Positions 10,039-17,820 are shown, counted from the stretch's first letter. The stretch is 43,950 bases of DNA from Candidatus Kaiserbacteria bacterium (GCA_023264445.1 JAHFMN010000001.1:133928-177877), one strand, 5' to 3'. The notes: generated by a model not told the origin, from the letters alone. Numbers and translations: made by a program.

Positions 10039-10398
10039 ATGACGAAGAAACAGATCGAGATCGGCGGAGTGGCGGTATATCCGGACTTCATCCCACCAAG
10101 CGGGAAAGTGCATGTCGGGGTCTGGGTGGAGCGTCCAATGTCGCGCACGCAATGCGCTGAGTTGATGCGTCTCAACGATACTGCGGGACTCGGGCATGTC
10201 GGCGTATGTCGTGTCGGCTTCGGGAATTCCAAGGTTTCCTACATCGGTCCAGCGGCCCGCAGGGAAACCGACCGAGATACCACTCCGAAGAAAATCGCCG
10301 CGCGGCTCGCTCAAGCTGTCCAGTCGGTGACCGGCACGAGAATCATCGTCCGGAGGTTGCCGAACAACCAGGCAGTAAGTCGCGCACTTCCTAGCTAG
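10039..10398 (+). CDS. hypothetical protein
   Basis: MTKKQIEIGGVAVYPDFI...; SD-like AAAGGGG; followed by hairpin AATCGGCGCCtaccatacaaGGCGCCGATT. Confidence 0.7.
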   Translation: MTKKQIEIGGVAVYPDFIPPSGKVHVGVWVERPMSRTQCAELMRLNDTAGLGHVGVCRVGFGNSKVSYIGPAARRETDRDTTPKKIAARLAQAVQSVTGTRIIVRRLPNNQAVSRALPS

Positions 10399-10488
10399 TC
10401 CCTGCCCTATCCCAGAAGGGGAAAAATCGGCGCCTACCATACAAGGCGCCGATTCCATTTACGGCTAGGCTGTGGATAATGTGCTTGC

Positions 10489-10517
10489 TTGACAAATATA
10501 TCAATACCTGCTATTCT
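10489..10517 (+). promoter_or_regulatory. sigma70-type promoter
   Basis: TTGACA(10489-10494)-17 bp-TATTCT(10512-10517). Confidence 0.7.
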
Positions 10518-10549
10518 ACGGAGCAGGATAACTTCATAGGAGGGCTTAA

Positions 10550-10798
10550 ATGCTCACCCCAGCAGAAAAAATCTTGCTCGCCAAGGTTCTTGAAGTGGCG
10601 GGCACCGATGAGGGAAAGGTAAAGAGCGGTGTCAGCGCGGCAATATATTCCGAAGAGGATTGCCGCGGAGACACCGGCAAGGCGCGCCGAACGCACCTTT
10701 GGGCCGTACTGCCGAATGCCGCAAGGCGCAAGATTCGGGAGTTGAAACGGAAAGAGGAAGCGGAGCGTACGCGCCAGCGAGAGCTCTCGCTGGTATGA
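10550..10798 (+). CDS. hypothetical protein (82 aa)
   Basis: AGGAGGGCTTAAATG start context, upstream promoter, downstream hairpin ACCGACACAgcaaTGTGTCGGT. Confidence 0.75.
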   Translation: MLTPAEKILLAKVLEVAGTDEGKVKSGVSAAIYSEEDCRGDTGKARRTHLWAVLPNAARRKIRELKRKEEAERTRQRELSLV

Positions 10799-10895
10799 AA
10801 TTCTGCGGGCCATTGGCCACGCTTACCGACACAGCAATGTGTCGGTCATCTTTTATACTTCCCTCCCCGCATTTTTTTTGGTATACAACACACGA

Positions 10896-10970
10896 GGCCC
10901 TATCGTCTAACGGTTAGGACACATCCTTCTCAAGGATGGAATCAGAGTTCGATTCTCTGTAGGGTCACCA
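10896..10970 (+). tRNA. tRNA-Glu (CTC anticodon)
   Basis: GGCCCTA/TAGGGTC acceptor, anticodon stem CATCC-TTCTCAA-GGATG, T-arm CAGAGTTCGATTCTCTG, encoded ACCA. Confidence 0.93.
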
Positions 10971-12477
10971 AACGATTTGAACCACCATCAGATGGAGTTT
11001 TTACCTTGTAGATAGGTGATAATTCAGCGGTTTTAAATCCAGGATACTGGTACTCAAGGTTTTGAGGAAAGAAGAGTGGCAACAAAACTCTCAGCTCACC
11101 AGGCTCCAATTCTTTCCATTGATTCTGGAAATCTCGCACCACCCCCACAGCGAACTCCAGCATTGAATCTACCGAAGACTCTGGATTGCCAAGTTCCCGA
11201 TATCTCTCCTCCATCTCACGGATGTTGTTTTTACGCTTTGCTGCTTGCGTCATGTAATCAACATTATCAATAACACCATCCATACGCAGTTCCAATAAAT
11301 TCTCCAGTCCTTTTTCTAACTTCTTCAATGTGCGCTTAATCTTGAGTGCTTCTGTGACATTTTCTTTCTGTGTCCTCTCATGAACTACCAGCAATGTTTC
11401 TACAAGAGCGTTGAGAACAGCATCATTTGGGGTAATGTTTCTTACATACTCAGTAAAGTCTCTCTCAAATATTTCCTTTGCCACACTTCCTTTCTTTGGG
11501 CACTCTGGATTTATACAACTGTAATAGGCGTACTTCTTAGTCCTTCCTTTTACAAAACCTCCTGTCATGTGTCTCCAGCAATAGCCGCACTTCAATCCTC
11601 TTAAAGGAAAGTCAGGATTATTCCGATTGCGAGGGGCTTTTCTGCTCTTGTCTCCTCCCCTCATGATCCACTGCGTCTGCTCATACAGCTCTTCTGAAAT
11701 TATTGGCGTGTGCTTGCCTAACACATCTACACCAAGTTTTGGAATCACAACTCTGCCGTAATAGGCAGGATTTCTCAGAATTCTATAAACAAGCTGCTTG
11801 CTTATTTGAAGGTCGTGTTTGCTACGAGCGTTTGTAGTTTTCCTTATCTTGCGAGCTAGTTCTCTGAAAGTAATGGTTCCTCTTGAATATTCCTCATAAA
11901 TGAATTTCACGATTGGTGCCCGTTCTGGGTGTGGAATTATAATTTTCCTTTCGTTCACTATGATGTTTTTGTAGCCCCAAGGAGCCCCAGTAGGCCAATA
12001 ACCCTCAGAGGCTCTCATTCGCATGCCCGCCGTGGTTCTTTCAGAGCGCACAGCATTATCATATTCAGCTTGTGCTGCGAGGATACTTTCAGAGAATTTC
12101 CCCTGTGGTGTGTTCTCAATATTTTCCGTTGCTGATTTCAACTCCACACCATAATCTTTGAAGAACTTGCGAATGGTGTGGTAGTCCAGTGAATTGCGAG
12201 CGAATCTATCTACTTTGTAGATGATGAGATAGCCGACCTTGTCTCTGTTGCTGAGGCAATACCTCTGCATGCGAGCAAGTGCTGGACGCCCAAGAGTTTT
12301 TGCAGAAACCCCTTCTTCTCTAAAGATCTCCAATATCTTCAACCCCTCACGGTTAGCAAGTTCTCTGCAGGATTTCTCTTGACCTGCTAGGGAAAAATTA
12401 TAAGTCTGTTCCTCAGACGATACACGCACATAGATTATTGCTGTTCTTGGTCGTTTATCTGATGTTAAGTTTTCCAT
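10942..12477 (-). CDS. large serine recombinase (resolvase + recombinase + zinc ribbon + coiled coil)
   Basis: IIYVRVSSEEQ, YKVDRFARN, GYWPTGAPWGY, zinc ribbon CGYCWRHM...YYSCINPEC, coiled coil; C-terminus VTLQRIEL* is antisense to tRNA-Glu. Confidence 0.96.
   Translation of the reverse strand: MENLTSDKRPRTAIIYVRVSSEEQTYNFSLAGQEKSCRELANREGLKILEIFREEGVSAKTLGRPALARMQRYCLSNRDKVGYLIIYKVDRFARNSLDYHTIRKFFKDYGVELKSATENIENTPQGKFSESILAAQAEYDNAVRSERTTAGMRMRASEGYWPTGAPWGYKNIIVNERKIIIPHPERAPIVKFIYEEYSRGTITFRELARKIRKTTNARSKHDLQISKQLVYRILRNPAYYGRVVIPKLGVDVLGKHTPIISEELYEQTQWIMRGGDKSRKAPRNRNNPDFPLRGLKCGYCWRHMTGGFVKGRTKKYAYYSCINPECPKKGSVAKEIFERDFTEYVRNITPNDAVLNALVETLLVVHERTQKENVTEALKIKRTLKKLEKGLENLLELRMDGVIDNVDYMTQAAKRKNNIREMEERYRELGNPESSVDSMLEFAVGVVRDFQNQWKELEPGELRVLLPLFFPQNLEYQYPGFKTAELSPIYKVKTPSDGGSNRLVTLQRIEL
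10960..10968. repeat. putative attL core TAGGGTCAC (tRNA-Glu 3' end)
   Basis: Same 9-mer occurs at 18506-18514; lies within the tRNA 3' end and the recombinase 3' coding end. Confidence 0.7.
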
Positions 12478-12497
12478 AGCGATATAGTCCTTATCAC

Positions 12498-12544
12498 GCC
12501 TCCCTTAATTTCCGCTCGTTTTTGCGAAAGAATCAAGGGGAGGC
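12498..12544. promoter_or_regulatory. leader hairpin upstream of recombinase
   Basis: GCCTCCCTT (12498-12506) / AAGGGGAGGC (12535-12544) plus inner TTTC.GC/GC.GAAA pairing, just upstream of the start at 12477. Confidence 0.5.
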
Positions 12545-12578
12545 AAGATGTGGGAAGTTTGATTAGTGGGTGGAAATT

Positions 12579-12592
12579 GGTTTATAAACCCA
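12579..12592. repeat. GGTTTATAAACCCA palindromic repeat, copy 1 in element
   Basis: Identical 14-mer at 15633-15646, with similar flanks (AAGTTTGA...GAAATT..GGTTTATAAACCCAA). Confidence 0.75.
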
Positions 12593-12597
12593 AAAAC

Positions 12598-12810
12598 CTA
12601 ATCCGGTGGGCTCCGTCCCTCTCCACACTCTGTTTCTTGTTTAGGAGCCAGTTTTGGGTGTTTAGGTGTGTGGCGTACCCAAGTTCTATGAAGTTCTTCA
12701 GCTACAGCGAAGAACTTATCAACTAGGTCGCCATCTTCTATCTGTTTTCCCGATAATCCAGCCTGAAGAAGCGCATTTTTAATACGCTCCCTCTCATGAG
12801 GGAGAAGCAT
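12598..12810 (-). CDS. hypothetical small protein (70 aa)
   Basis: MLLPHERERIKNALLQ...; N-terminus resembles the adjacent 45-aa ORF. Confidence 0.55.
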   Translation of the reverse strand: MLLPHERERIKNALLQAGLSGKQIEDGDLVDKFFAVAEELHRTWVRHTPKHPKLAPKQETECGEGRSPPD

Positions 12811-12819
12811 GGCTCTGAA

Positions 12820-12957
12820 TTAACGGCTGTATGAGCGAGCCACCACGCAATTGATAATGCCGTCAATAAGTGCCTCCTTCTCTTCGTTGGAGTAGCGGCG
12901 TTTTGTTCTGTCTAGGAGAATATCCTTCAATCTCTTTCGTTCAAATGGATTAAACAT
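12820..12957 (-). CDS. hypothetical small protein (45 aa), not in supplied ORF track
   Basis: Own translation: MFNPFERKRLKDILLDRTKRRYSNEEKEALIDGIINCVVARSYSR*; N-terminus parallels MLLPHERERIKNALLQ of the next ORF. Confidence 0.55.
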   Translation of the reverse strand: MFNPFERKRLKDILLDRTKRRYSNEEKEALIDGIINCVVARSYSR

Positions 12958-12982
12958 AATGAACTTATTGCCCCGAACATAT

Positions 12983-13130
12983 GCTGTTTCAAAAATGAAA
13001 ACAGCCTAATGTCCGAAAGCGATTACCAGCCCCATGGATGGAGCTAACGAGGTAATCACTTCAAGGCATTAAGCTGTCTCCGATCAGTCCTGGCTCCCGT
13101 GAGGGCTCACCAAGCTGCATGGACTTTTTT
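12983..13130 (+). ncRNA. candidate structured RNA
   Basis: Nested helices: CAGCCTAATGTC/GGCATTAAGCTG (13002-13013/13065-13076, one mismatch, one G-T), GATTACC/GGTAATC (13021-13027/13051-13057), AGCCCCAT/ATGGAGCT (13028-13035/13038-13045); AGTCC...GGACT + TTTTT at 13086-13130. Confidence 0.45.
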
Positions 13131-13271
13131 CCTGACCCCGGAAGTTATAGCAACTCAGCCGGTCTAGGAGCTCATGCGTCGGGTTGTCCCGATGGTGTCA
13201 ATAAAAGTGTTTTCCATTTACCAGAACGAATCTGGCACTTCTACTTTAACAAATCAATATTTTGGTGCAAG

Positions 13272-13294
13272 TTCTACAGATATCTTTTGTAGAA
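13272..13294. promoter_or_regulatory. inverted repeat (possible operator) upstream of the 13307 ORF
   Basis: TTCTACA-gatatcttt-TGTAGAA. Confidence 0.4.
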
Positions 13295-13306
13295 AATTAG
13301 GATAAA

Positions 13307-13504
13307 ATGGGGGTGTTACCAGCTAAGAAATCCAATATGGCAAGCGGCAAGCACTCAAAGTCATTCAAGCTTGGACGAGATGCTCTTACTGGGGAATTTG
13401 TTCCCGTTGCACAAGCAAAGAGAAGCCCGGGACGATATGTCATTGAGCATGTTCCCAAAGCAGGTCACGGAGATGTTCCGAGGTTGCATAAAAAGCACAA
13501 GTAA
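13307..13504 (+). CDS. small basic hypothetical protein (start may be 13337)
   Basis: MASGKHSKSFKLGRDALTGEFVPVAQAKRSPGRYVIEHVPKAG... Confidence 0.6.
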   Translation: MGVLPAKKSNMASGKHSKSFKLGRDALTGEFVPVAQAKRSPGRYVIEHVPKAGHGDVPRLHKKHK

Positions 13505-13526
13505 GAGAACTCTGTGTTTATTTTAG

Positions 13527-14252
13527 TTGCGCGTTTCATTTAATCAGTTCTGCATGACCGAGGAGGAACAAATCGCACTAATTAAGAAACGAGAGGAGTG
13601 TGTAGAGAAGTATTTCAAGCACCATCGTGCAATCCAGACACTTAAGAAATTATCTGGAGATAAGCCCTTGACTCGCAAACAGGAGGTTTTAAGCGAATAT
13701 GGACGCTGGTTAGCACAGGTTGAATCCGCCCACTCCAGACTTGAGAGATATCCTATTTGGCTATCTTCCACAAATTCTGCTGTTGAAAGAAGAGGAATTT
13801 CACGAGTAGATCAATTCACATATCATATAGAGAACTACCTAGCCGCTGTCTATATTTTAAATGAGAGAGTCAGAAGACTGGTTAGTTATCTAGAGAAGCG
13901 AGGTGGCAGAAAACGCTGCAATACAACAACAATAGAATCTTTGCGAAAGGCTAGAAGAACATTCATGCTGTCACTAGATCCTCTTATGGAAATTAGGAGA
14001 AGACACACCCACGAAAAACACTTCAACGACAAAGAGCTCACAACGATGGAAATGGCCGATAAAGCAGGAGAATTTTCAAAAGACCCATCTGAAAAGAAAC
14101 AATTTAAGGGCTGGGCGATAATCCTACTACGCTTTCAACGCCACAGATGGAAGAAGATGTTGAAAAATAACAATCGGAATTTCTCTGTTTTACTTGGCAT
14201 GATTTACGAGCCGGCTGACAAGCTCGTATGGGAAATCTACCAAAAGACCTGA
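13527..14252 (+). CDS. hypothetical protein, helical, possible HEPN-like motif
   Basis: 241 aa, predicted helical; PLMEIRRRHTHEKHFND has Arg/His spacing reminiscent of Rx4-6H. Confidence 0.65.
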   Translation: MRVSFNQFCMTEEEQIALIKKREECVEKYFKHHRAIQTLKKLSGDKPLTRKQEVLSEYGRWLAQVESAHSRLERYPIWLSSTNSAVERRGISRVDQFTYHIENYLAAVYILNERVRRLVSYLEKRGGRKRCNTTTIESLRKARRTFMLSLDPLMEIRRRHTHEKHFNDKELTTMEMADKAGEFSKDPSEKKQFKGWAIILLRFQRHRWKKMLKNNNRNFSVLLGMIYEPADKLVWEIYQKT

Positions 14253-14299
14253 GCTGTTGCTTTGCTCTACCGTCTTTATGGGGGTAAACTTCTATATGA

Positions 14300-14430
14300 C
14301 CTAAACCAGTGGCTTGCCGCTGGCATGGTCTCAAAATCATAGGACATGGAAAACCCGTCATCACGGCATGTCCTATGTTGCAGGGGGAAACTCCTGTAGA
14401 CCCGCAAGGGTTCGTGGTGGCGGGTTTTGT
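14300..14430 (+). ncRNA. candidate structured RNA or leader
   Basis: GACC..CCAGTGGCttGCCGCTGG..GGTC; CATAGGACATG/CATGTCCTATG (14338-14348/14367-14377) with inner CCGT-CATC-ACGG; CAGGGG-GAAA-CTCCTG; ACCCGC/GCGGGT (14400-14405/14420-14425) then TTTTGTGTTGCTTTT. Confidence 0.45.
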
Positions 14431-14463
14431 GTTGCTTTTATTAGAAAAACATAGGACATAGTT

Positions 14464-14967
14464 ATGGACGCAAAAATCACATACGGAGTAGTTGGTACTC
14501 TGGTAGTTCTTTTGGCGGTTTCCGCATACTTCAATTTTCAATCAAAATCAGATGCCTCAACGACTGAAAATGCACAACAAGTAGAACAAACTGACACCTT
14601 GACTAGAGTAACCAGTTTATACAATCGGATGCTACCGAGTTTACCTCCGCATGACTTGTACTGTGTACCCAGCACGAAATCTTATTGCAATGTAGACGGG
14701 TGTAAGAATGTGGAGGCAAATGTCTTCGTGCTTCTAGGAAGAAAACAGAGTGGAGATAGTCTATTTATGGCTCGGTGTGATAATCAGCCCTGTGATATTT
14801 ATGACGTGAATCTCTCACAGTCTGGTGAATTTACGACCTTTGAGACAAAAGAACCTCATGGGATCTTGTTTAGGACATCTAACTTAGACCAGAGCTACAT
14901 TGAGGCTGTAACGCTAGGGACAGAATCTTTTGTTTCAAACGGTTTCTGTGCTCAGAGTAAAAAATAA
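14464..14967 (+). CDS. hypothetical membrane-anchored extracytoplasmic protein
   Basis: N-terminal TM (VVGTLVVLLAVSAYF), several Cys in the exported part. Confidence 0.75.
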   Translation: MDAKITYGVVGTLVVLLAVSAYFNFQSKSDASTTENAQQVEQTDTLTRVTSLYNRMLPSLPPHDLYCVPSTKSYCNVDGCKNVEANVFVLLGRKQSGDSLFMARCDNQPCDIYDVNLSQSGEFTTFETKEPHGILFRTSNLDQSYIEAVTLGTESFVSNGFCAQSKK

Positions 14968-14971
14968 TGCT

Positions 14972-15517
14972 ATGAAATATCTTGCACCATTCATTCTATC
15001 GGTTCTGATGATATTCCCAGTCTCTGTATCAGCAGCAACTCTTACGCAGAATCAAATCAATGCAATTATCAGCGTTCTCATGGCATTCGGCGTTGACCAA
15101 GCAACCATAAATGCCGTGTCTCTGGCTCTTGCTCCCGTAGCACCAGAAACTAGCATAGCTCCTCTATATCAGCCACCACAGCCTGTGCTTGATACCCAAG
15201 CACCAGTTATAAATCTTAATAAACTTGCAAACTACTTCAAGACAAACAAGTTCTTCAGTAATGGTATCTATGGCACTGCAGGTATACAAGAATCAAATTA
15301 CATCAGTGATACTGGTTCTGGTGTGGCTACTGTCCAGTGGTTTGTAGATGGAGTTTCTGTTGCTCCTGCTCATGATTGGAATTATGGAAATGGAAAGTTT
15401 GCTCTTGATGTGACCAAGTATTCTAATGGCGAACACACCCTTAGAGTTACAGCAGTAGATAAAGCCGGAAATAGCAGCAGTGCATCAATCACAATAACAG
15501 TGAAGAACCCGAACTAA
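14972..15517 (+). CDS. secreted protein with Ig-like (Big-type) C-terminal domain
   Basis: Signal peptide MKYLAPFILSVLMIFPVSVSAA; LTQNQINAIISVLMAFGVDQATINAVSLAL; Ig-like VQWFVDGVSV...GEHTLRVTAVDKAGNSSSASITITV. Confidence 0.8.
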   Translation: MKYLAPFILSVLMIFPVSVSAATLTQNQINAIISVLMAFGVDQATINAVSLALAPVAPETSIAPLYQPPQPVLDTQAPVINLNKLANYFKTNKFFSNGIYGTAGIQESNYISDTGSGVATVQWFVDGVSVAPAHDWNYGNGKFALDVTKYSNGEHTLRVTAVDKAGNSSSASITITVKNPN

Positions 15518-15632
15518 TGTTTAAAAAACAATAAAACATAGACTTCAAAATCAATTTATCTAATCCATAAATCAAAGAGAGTCGTGTTTTGAAAAACTGA
15601 TTAATAAATCAAGATATCAAGTTTGAAATTTT

Positions 15633-15646
15633 GGTTTATAAACCCA
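15633..15646. repeat. GGTTTATAAACCCA palindromic repeat, copy 2 in element
   Basis: Identical to 12579-12592. Confidence 0.75.
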
Positions 15647-15694
15647 ATAATCCAATCTACAAAGCAGACGATAATCAATTACATCTCTAAACAA

Positions 15695-16744
15695 TTACCC
15701 CTGGTTCTTTATTCCCATTAAATCATTAACTATTTGCAATACTGGCGTACTGCTTTCTTTCTCGGTTTTAGATACGAAACCTATTGGCGCATGCTTGAAC
15801 ATTGATTCCGTTGCATTTTGTAACATTTCCGATAAACGAGGTTTTTCCTGTTGCTCTTCAACAGCAATGAAATCTTCCAAGGTACGAGCAACTGCTGCTC
15901 TATGGCGATTCACAGCGGCAAGATGTGAATTAACATTGTAGTTCTTCACTATAAATGAAAGTCCATACCAGAGGGAAGCAATTATCACTAGTTTAGCGAT
16001 TCCTATACTCCAAATAGCACCAGCATCTATTGCTGTCCCTGGAACAGCCGAAACCTGACTAAAGTATGAGACGGCAAGAAAGCCAAGATACCAAAGAATG
16101 CCCAACAGGATAGCGTAGCTAGCAATCACAGCCCAAAACCATTTGTCAGCCGCTTGCTTGTAGTTCCTTGTTTCTAGGTCAAAGTGTGATGCAAGACGAA
16201 CAGCGGCACGCTCTCCTTTTGCAGAGCCAACTTCTTTCCCAGCGATTCTAAGTTTCTCTGTTTCCTCACGCACCTTTTTGAGTTCATTTTCAAGATCTGT
16301 ACGAATCTGGATAACCTTTTTTACTTCCTCATCGGTCTGTTGCTGGTTTGGGTTTTCTCTGCGTCTTTCTTCACGGAGAAAAGTAAGAATCACCATTACG
16401 ATCTGTCTGTAAACAGTATCGTAAAAACCATCTACTCTTGCTTCAAAAGCATCATGCTCTTGTTTAGCATTTTGGACAGCTCCAATATCAAATTTACGCA
16501 ACCATTGAAGATGCTCTACCAGTTGATTTATCAAAGACTCCACCTGACCAGCCTCACTCCGAAGCAATAAATCTTTATATCCCAAATCATATGCCTCTTT
16601 AAGCCAGCTTTGTGCTTTGGACAGTTTCTCGTTTGCTCTATCAAATACCAAACTCCCAAAGCGACTATTATCCATGGCGAGTTTTGCCACCTTCACATCA
16701 AATACATTCTCAGCCGTTATATCTTTTTGTTCTTCAGAAGCCAT
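15695..16744 (-). CDS. hypothetical membrane protein: cytosolic coiled-coil region, 2 TM, conserved-looking C-terminal module
   Basis: Long helical region, two TM (FWAVIASYAILLGILWYLGFLAV; IGIAKLVIIASLWYGLSFI), KNYNVNSHLAAVNRHRAAVARTLEDFI. Confidence 0.75.
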   Translation of the reverse strand: MASEEQKDITAENVFDVKVAKLAMDNSRFGSLVFDRANEKLSKAQSWLKEAYDLGYKDLLLRSEAGQVESLINQLVEHLQWLRKFDIGAVQNAKQEHDAFEARVDGFYDTVYRQIVMVILTFLREERRRENPNQQQTDEEVKKVIQIRTDLENELKKVREETEKLRIAGKEVGSAKGERAAVRLASHFDLETRNYKQAADKWFWAVIASYAILLGILWYLGFLAVSYFSQVSAVPGTAIDAGAIWSIGIAKLVIIASLWYGLSFIVKNYNVNSHLAAVNRHRAAVARTLEDFIAVEEQQEKPRLSEMLQNATESMFKHAPIGFVSKTEKESSTPVLQIVNDLMGIKNQG

Positions 16745-16832
16745 GGATTTTCATTGGAAATATTATACACTCTTACCATGTTTTACCGCATTTTTCAAGC
16801 AATAGAGCACTCTTTTGTGGTATGATTTTCGT

Positions 16833-17030
16833 ATGAAATGGATCTGGGAGAGAATCAAATTGAGCTGGGTAAATATCCTGTTGATTATCGCTATATTCTC
16901 ACTCTACATTTTCCTGTTCAATGACTATTTTGAGGTTGACCCTTATGGAGATGGTACTGCTTTCTACTATGCTTTGTGTGCTACTTTCCTTACAGTTTAT
17001 CTATGGAACAGGCAACAAATTACAAAATAA
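16833..17030 (+). CDS. small membrane protein (2 TM)
   Basis: MKWIWERIKLSWVNILLIIAIFSLYIFLFNDYF...; -10-like TATGAT just upstream. Confidence 0.55.
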   Translation: MKWIWERIKLSWVNILLIIAIFSLYIFLFNDYFEVDPYGDGTAFYYALCATFLTVYLWNRQQITK

Positions 17031-17278
17031 TTGCTGGGTTTTTATTGCTTGTTCTTTTTCTATTGAATTTTCAACTGCATGATTCAAGAAAAGAGAACGC
17101 TATTTTGCAGGATCGGTTAGATGAATATCAATCAGCATTAAGCGAAGCTAACGACAATATTGATTCAGCAAATTCTATGATTGAAGACGCCCAGAGCTAT
17201 GCTTGGTCAAGCTATGAAGATATGGGATACGCTCTAGAGAATCTAAGCACAGTGGATACTGTGTGGGATCCCTACTAA
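17003..17278 (+). CDS. small membrane-anchored coiled-coil protein
   Basis: MEQATNYKIIAGFLLLVLFLLNFQLHDSRKENAILQDRLDEYQSALSEANDNIDSANSM; overlaps the upstream ORF. Confidence 0.55.
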   Translation: MEQATNYKIIAGFLLLVLFLLNFQLHDSRKENAILQDRLDEYQSALSEANDNIDSANSMIEDAQSYAWSSYEDMGYALENLSTVDTVWDPY

Positions 17279-17280
17279 AT

Positions 17281-17820
17281 ATGGACATTATTTACACAAT
17301 ATTAATAATTGGAGCAATCTGGTATGTTGGTAAATTGCTTTTACAACAAGCACCAACTAAACGAATTGAAAAATATGAGGAATTTGCAGAGGTGATGTTT
17401 AGGTCATATCAAACCACAAACAAAGTTTCCTTTGGCGAGGAGAAAGATCCACCAGAAGTATCCAGGATGAGGGATTGGTATATACGGCTAAAGGAAAAAT
17501 ACAAACACGACCAGACAAAACTTGTCCAGTTAGCGGAGGACTGGAAAGATTATGCTTTTAATTTAAGTAGCAAGAATATCAATCATTATCTTTGGCTAGA
17601 GGATGAGGATAAAGAAAGTAGCGATGAGCGTTATGGAAAGACACGAGAAGCACACATGAAAATAGAAGAGATTGAAAATAGATTCGCTAACATGCTTGAC
17701 CCCCAATATTATCTAGATTTGGTGGCTGAAAGAAAGAAGAAACAAGAAGAAGTTGAAGCATTTTGGGAATCTCCAGAAGACAGGCGTTATTTAAAAGAAA
17801 CACCGGCTACAGAGCCATAA
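17281..17820 (+). CDS. hypothetical protein, N-terminal TM + helical cytosolic region
   Basis: MDIIYTILIIGAIWYVGKLLLQQ... Confidence 0.65.
   Translation: MDIIYTILIIGAIWYVGKLLLQQAPTKRIEKYEEFAEVMFRSYQTTNKVSFGEEKDPPEVSRMRDWYIRLKEKYKHDQTKLVQLAEDWKDYAFNLSSKNINHYLWLEDEDKESSDERYGKTREAHMKIEEIENRFANMLDPQYYLDLVAERKKKQEEVEAFWESPEDRRYLKETPATEP

Noticed and set aside
9411-10232. 273-aa - strand ORF
   Set aside because: Antisense to the YqeY-like gene and the SD-led 10039 gene; no coding support.
10942-10970. Overlap of the recombinase with tRNA-Glu as an annotation error
   Set aside because: The frame genuinely runs into the antisense tRNA to TGA; this is better explained by integration at an att site, and is reported as a finding.
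12960-14460. Retron, IS200/IS605 omega-RNA or CRISPR-associated RNA
   Set aside because: No reverse transcriptase, TnpB/IscB or Cas-like ORF in the element and no regularly spaced repeats.
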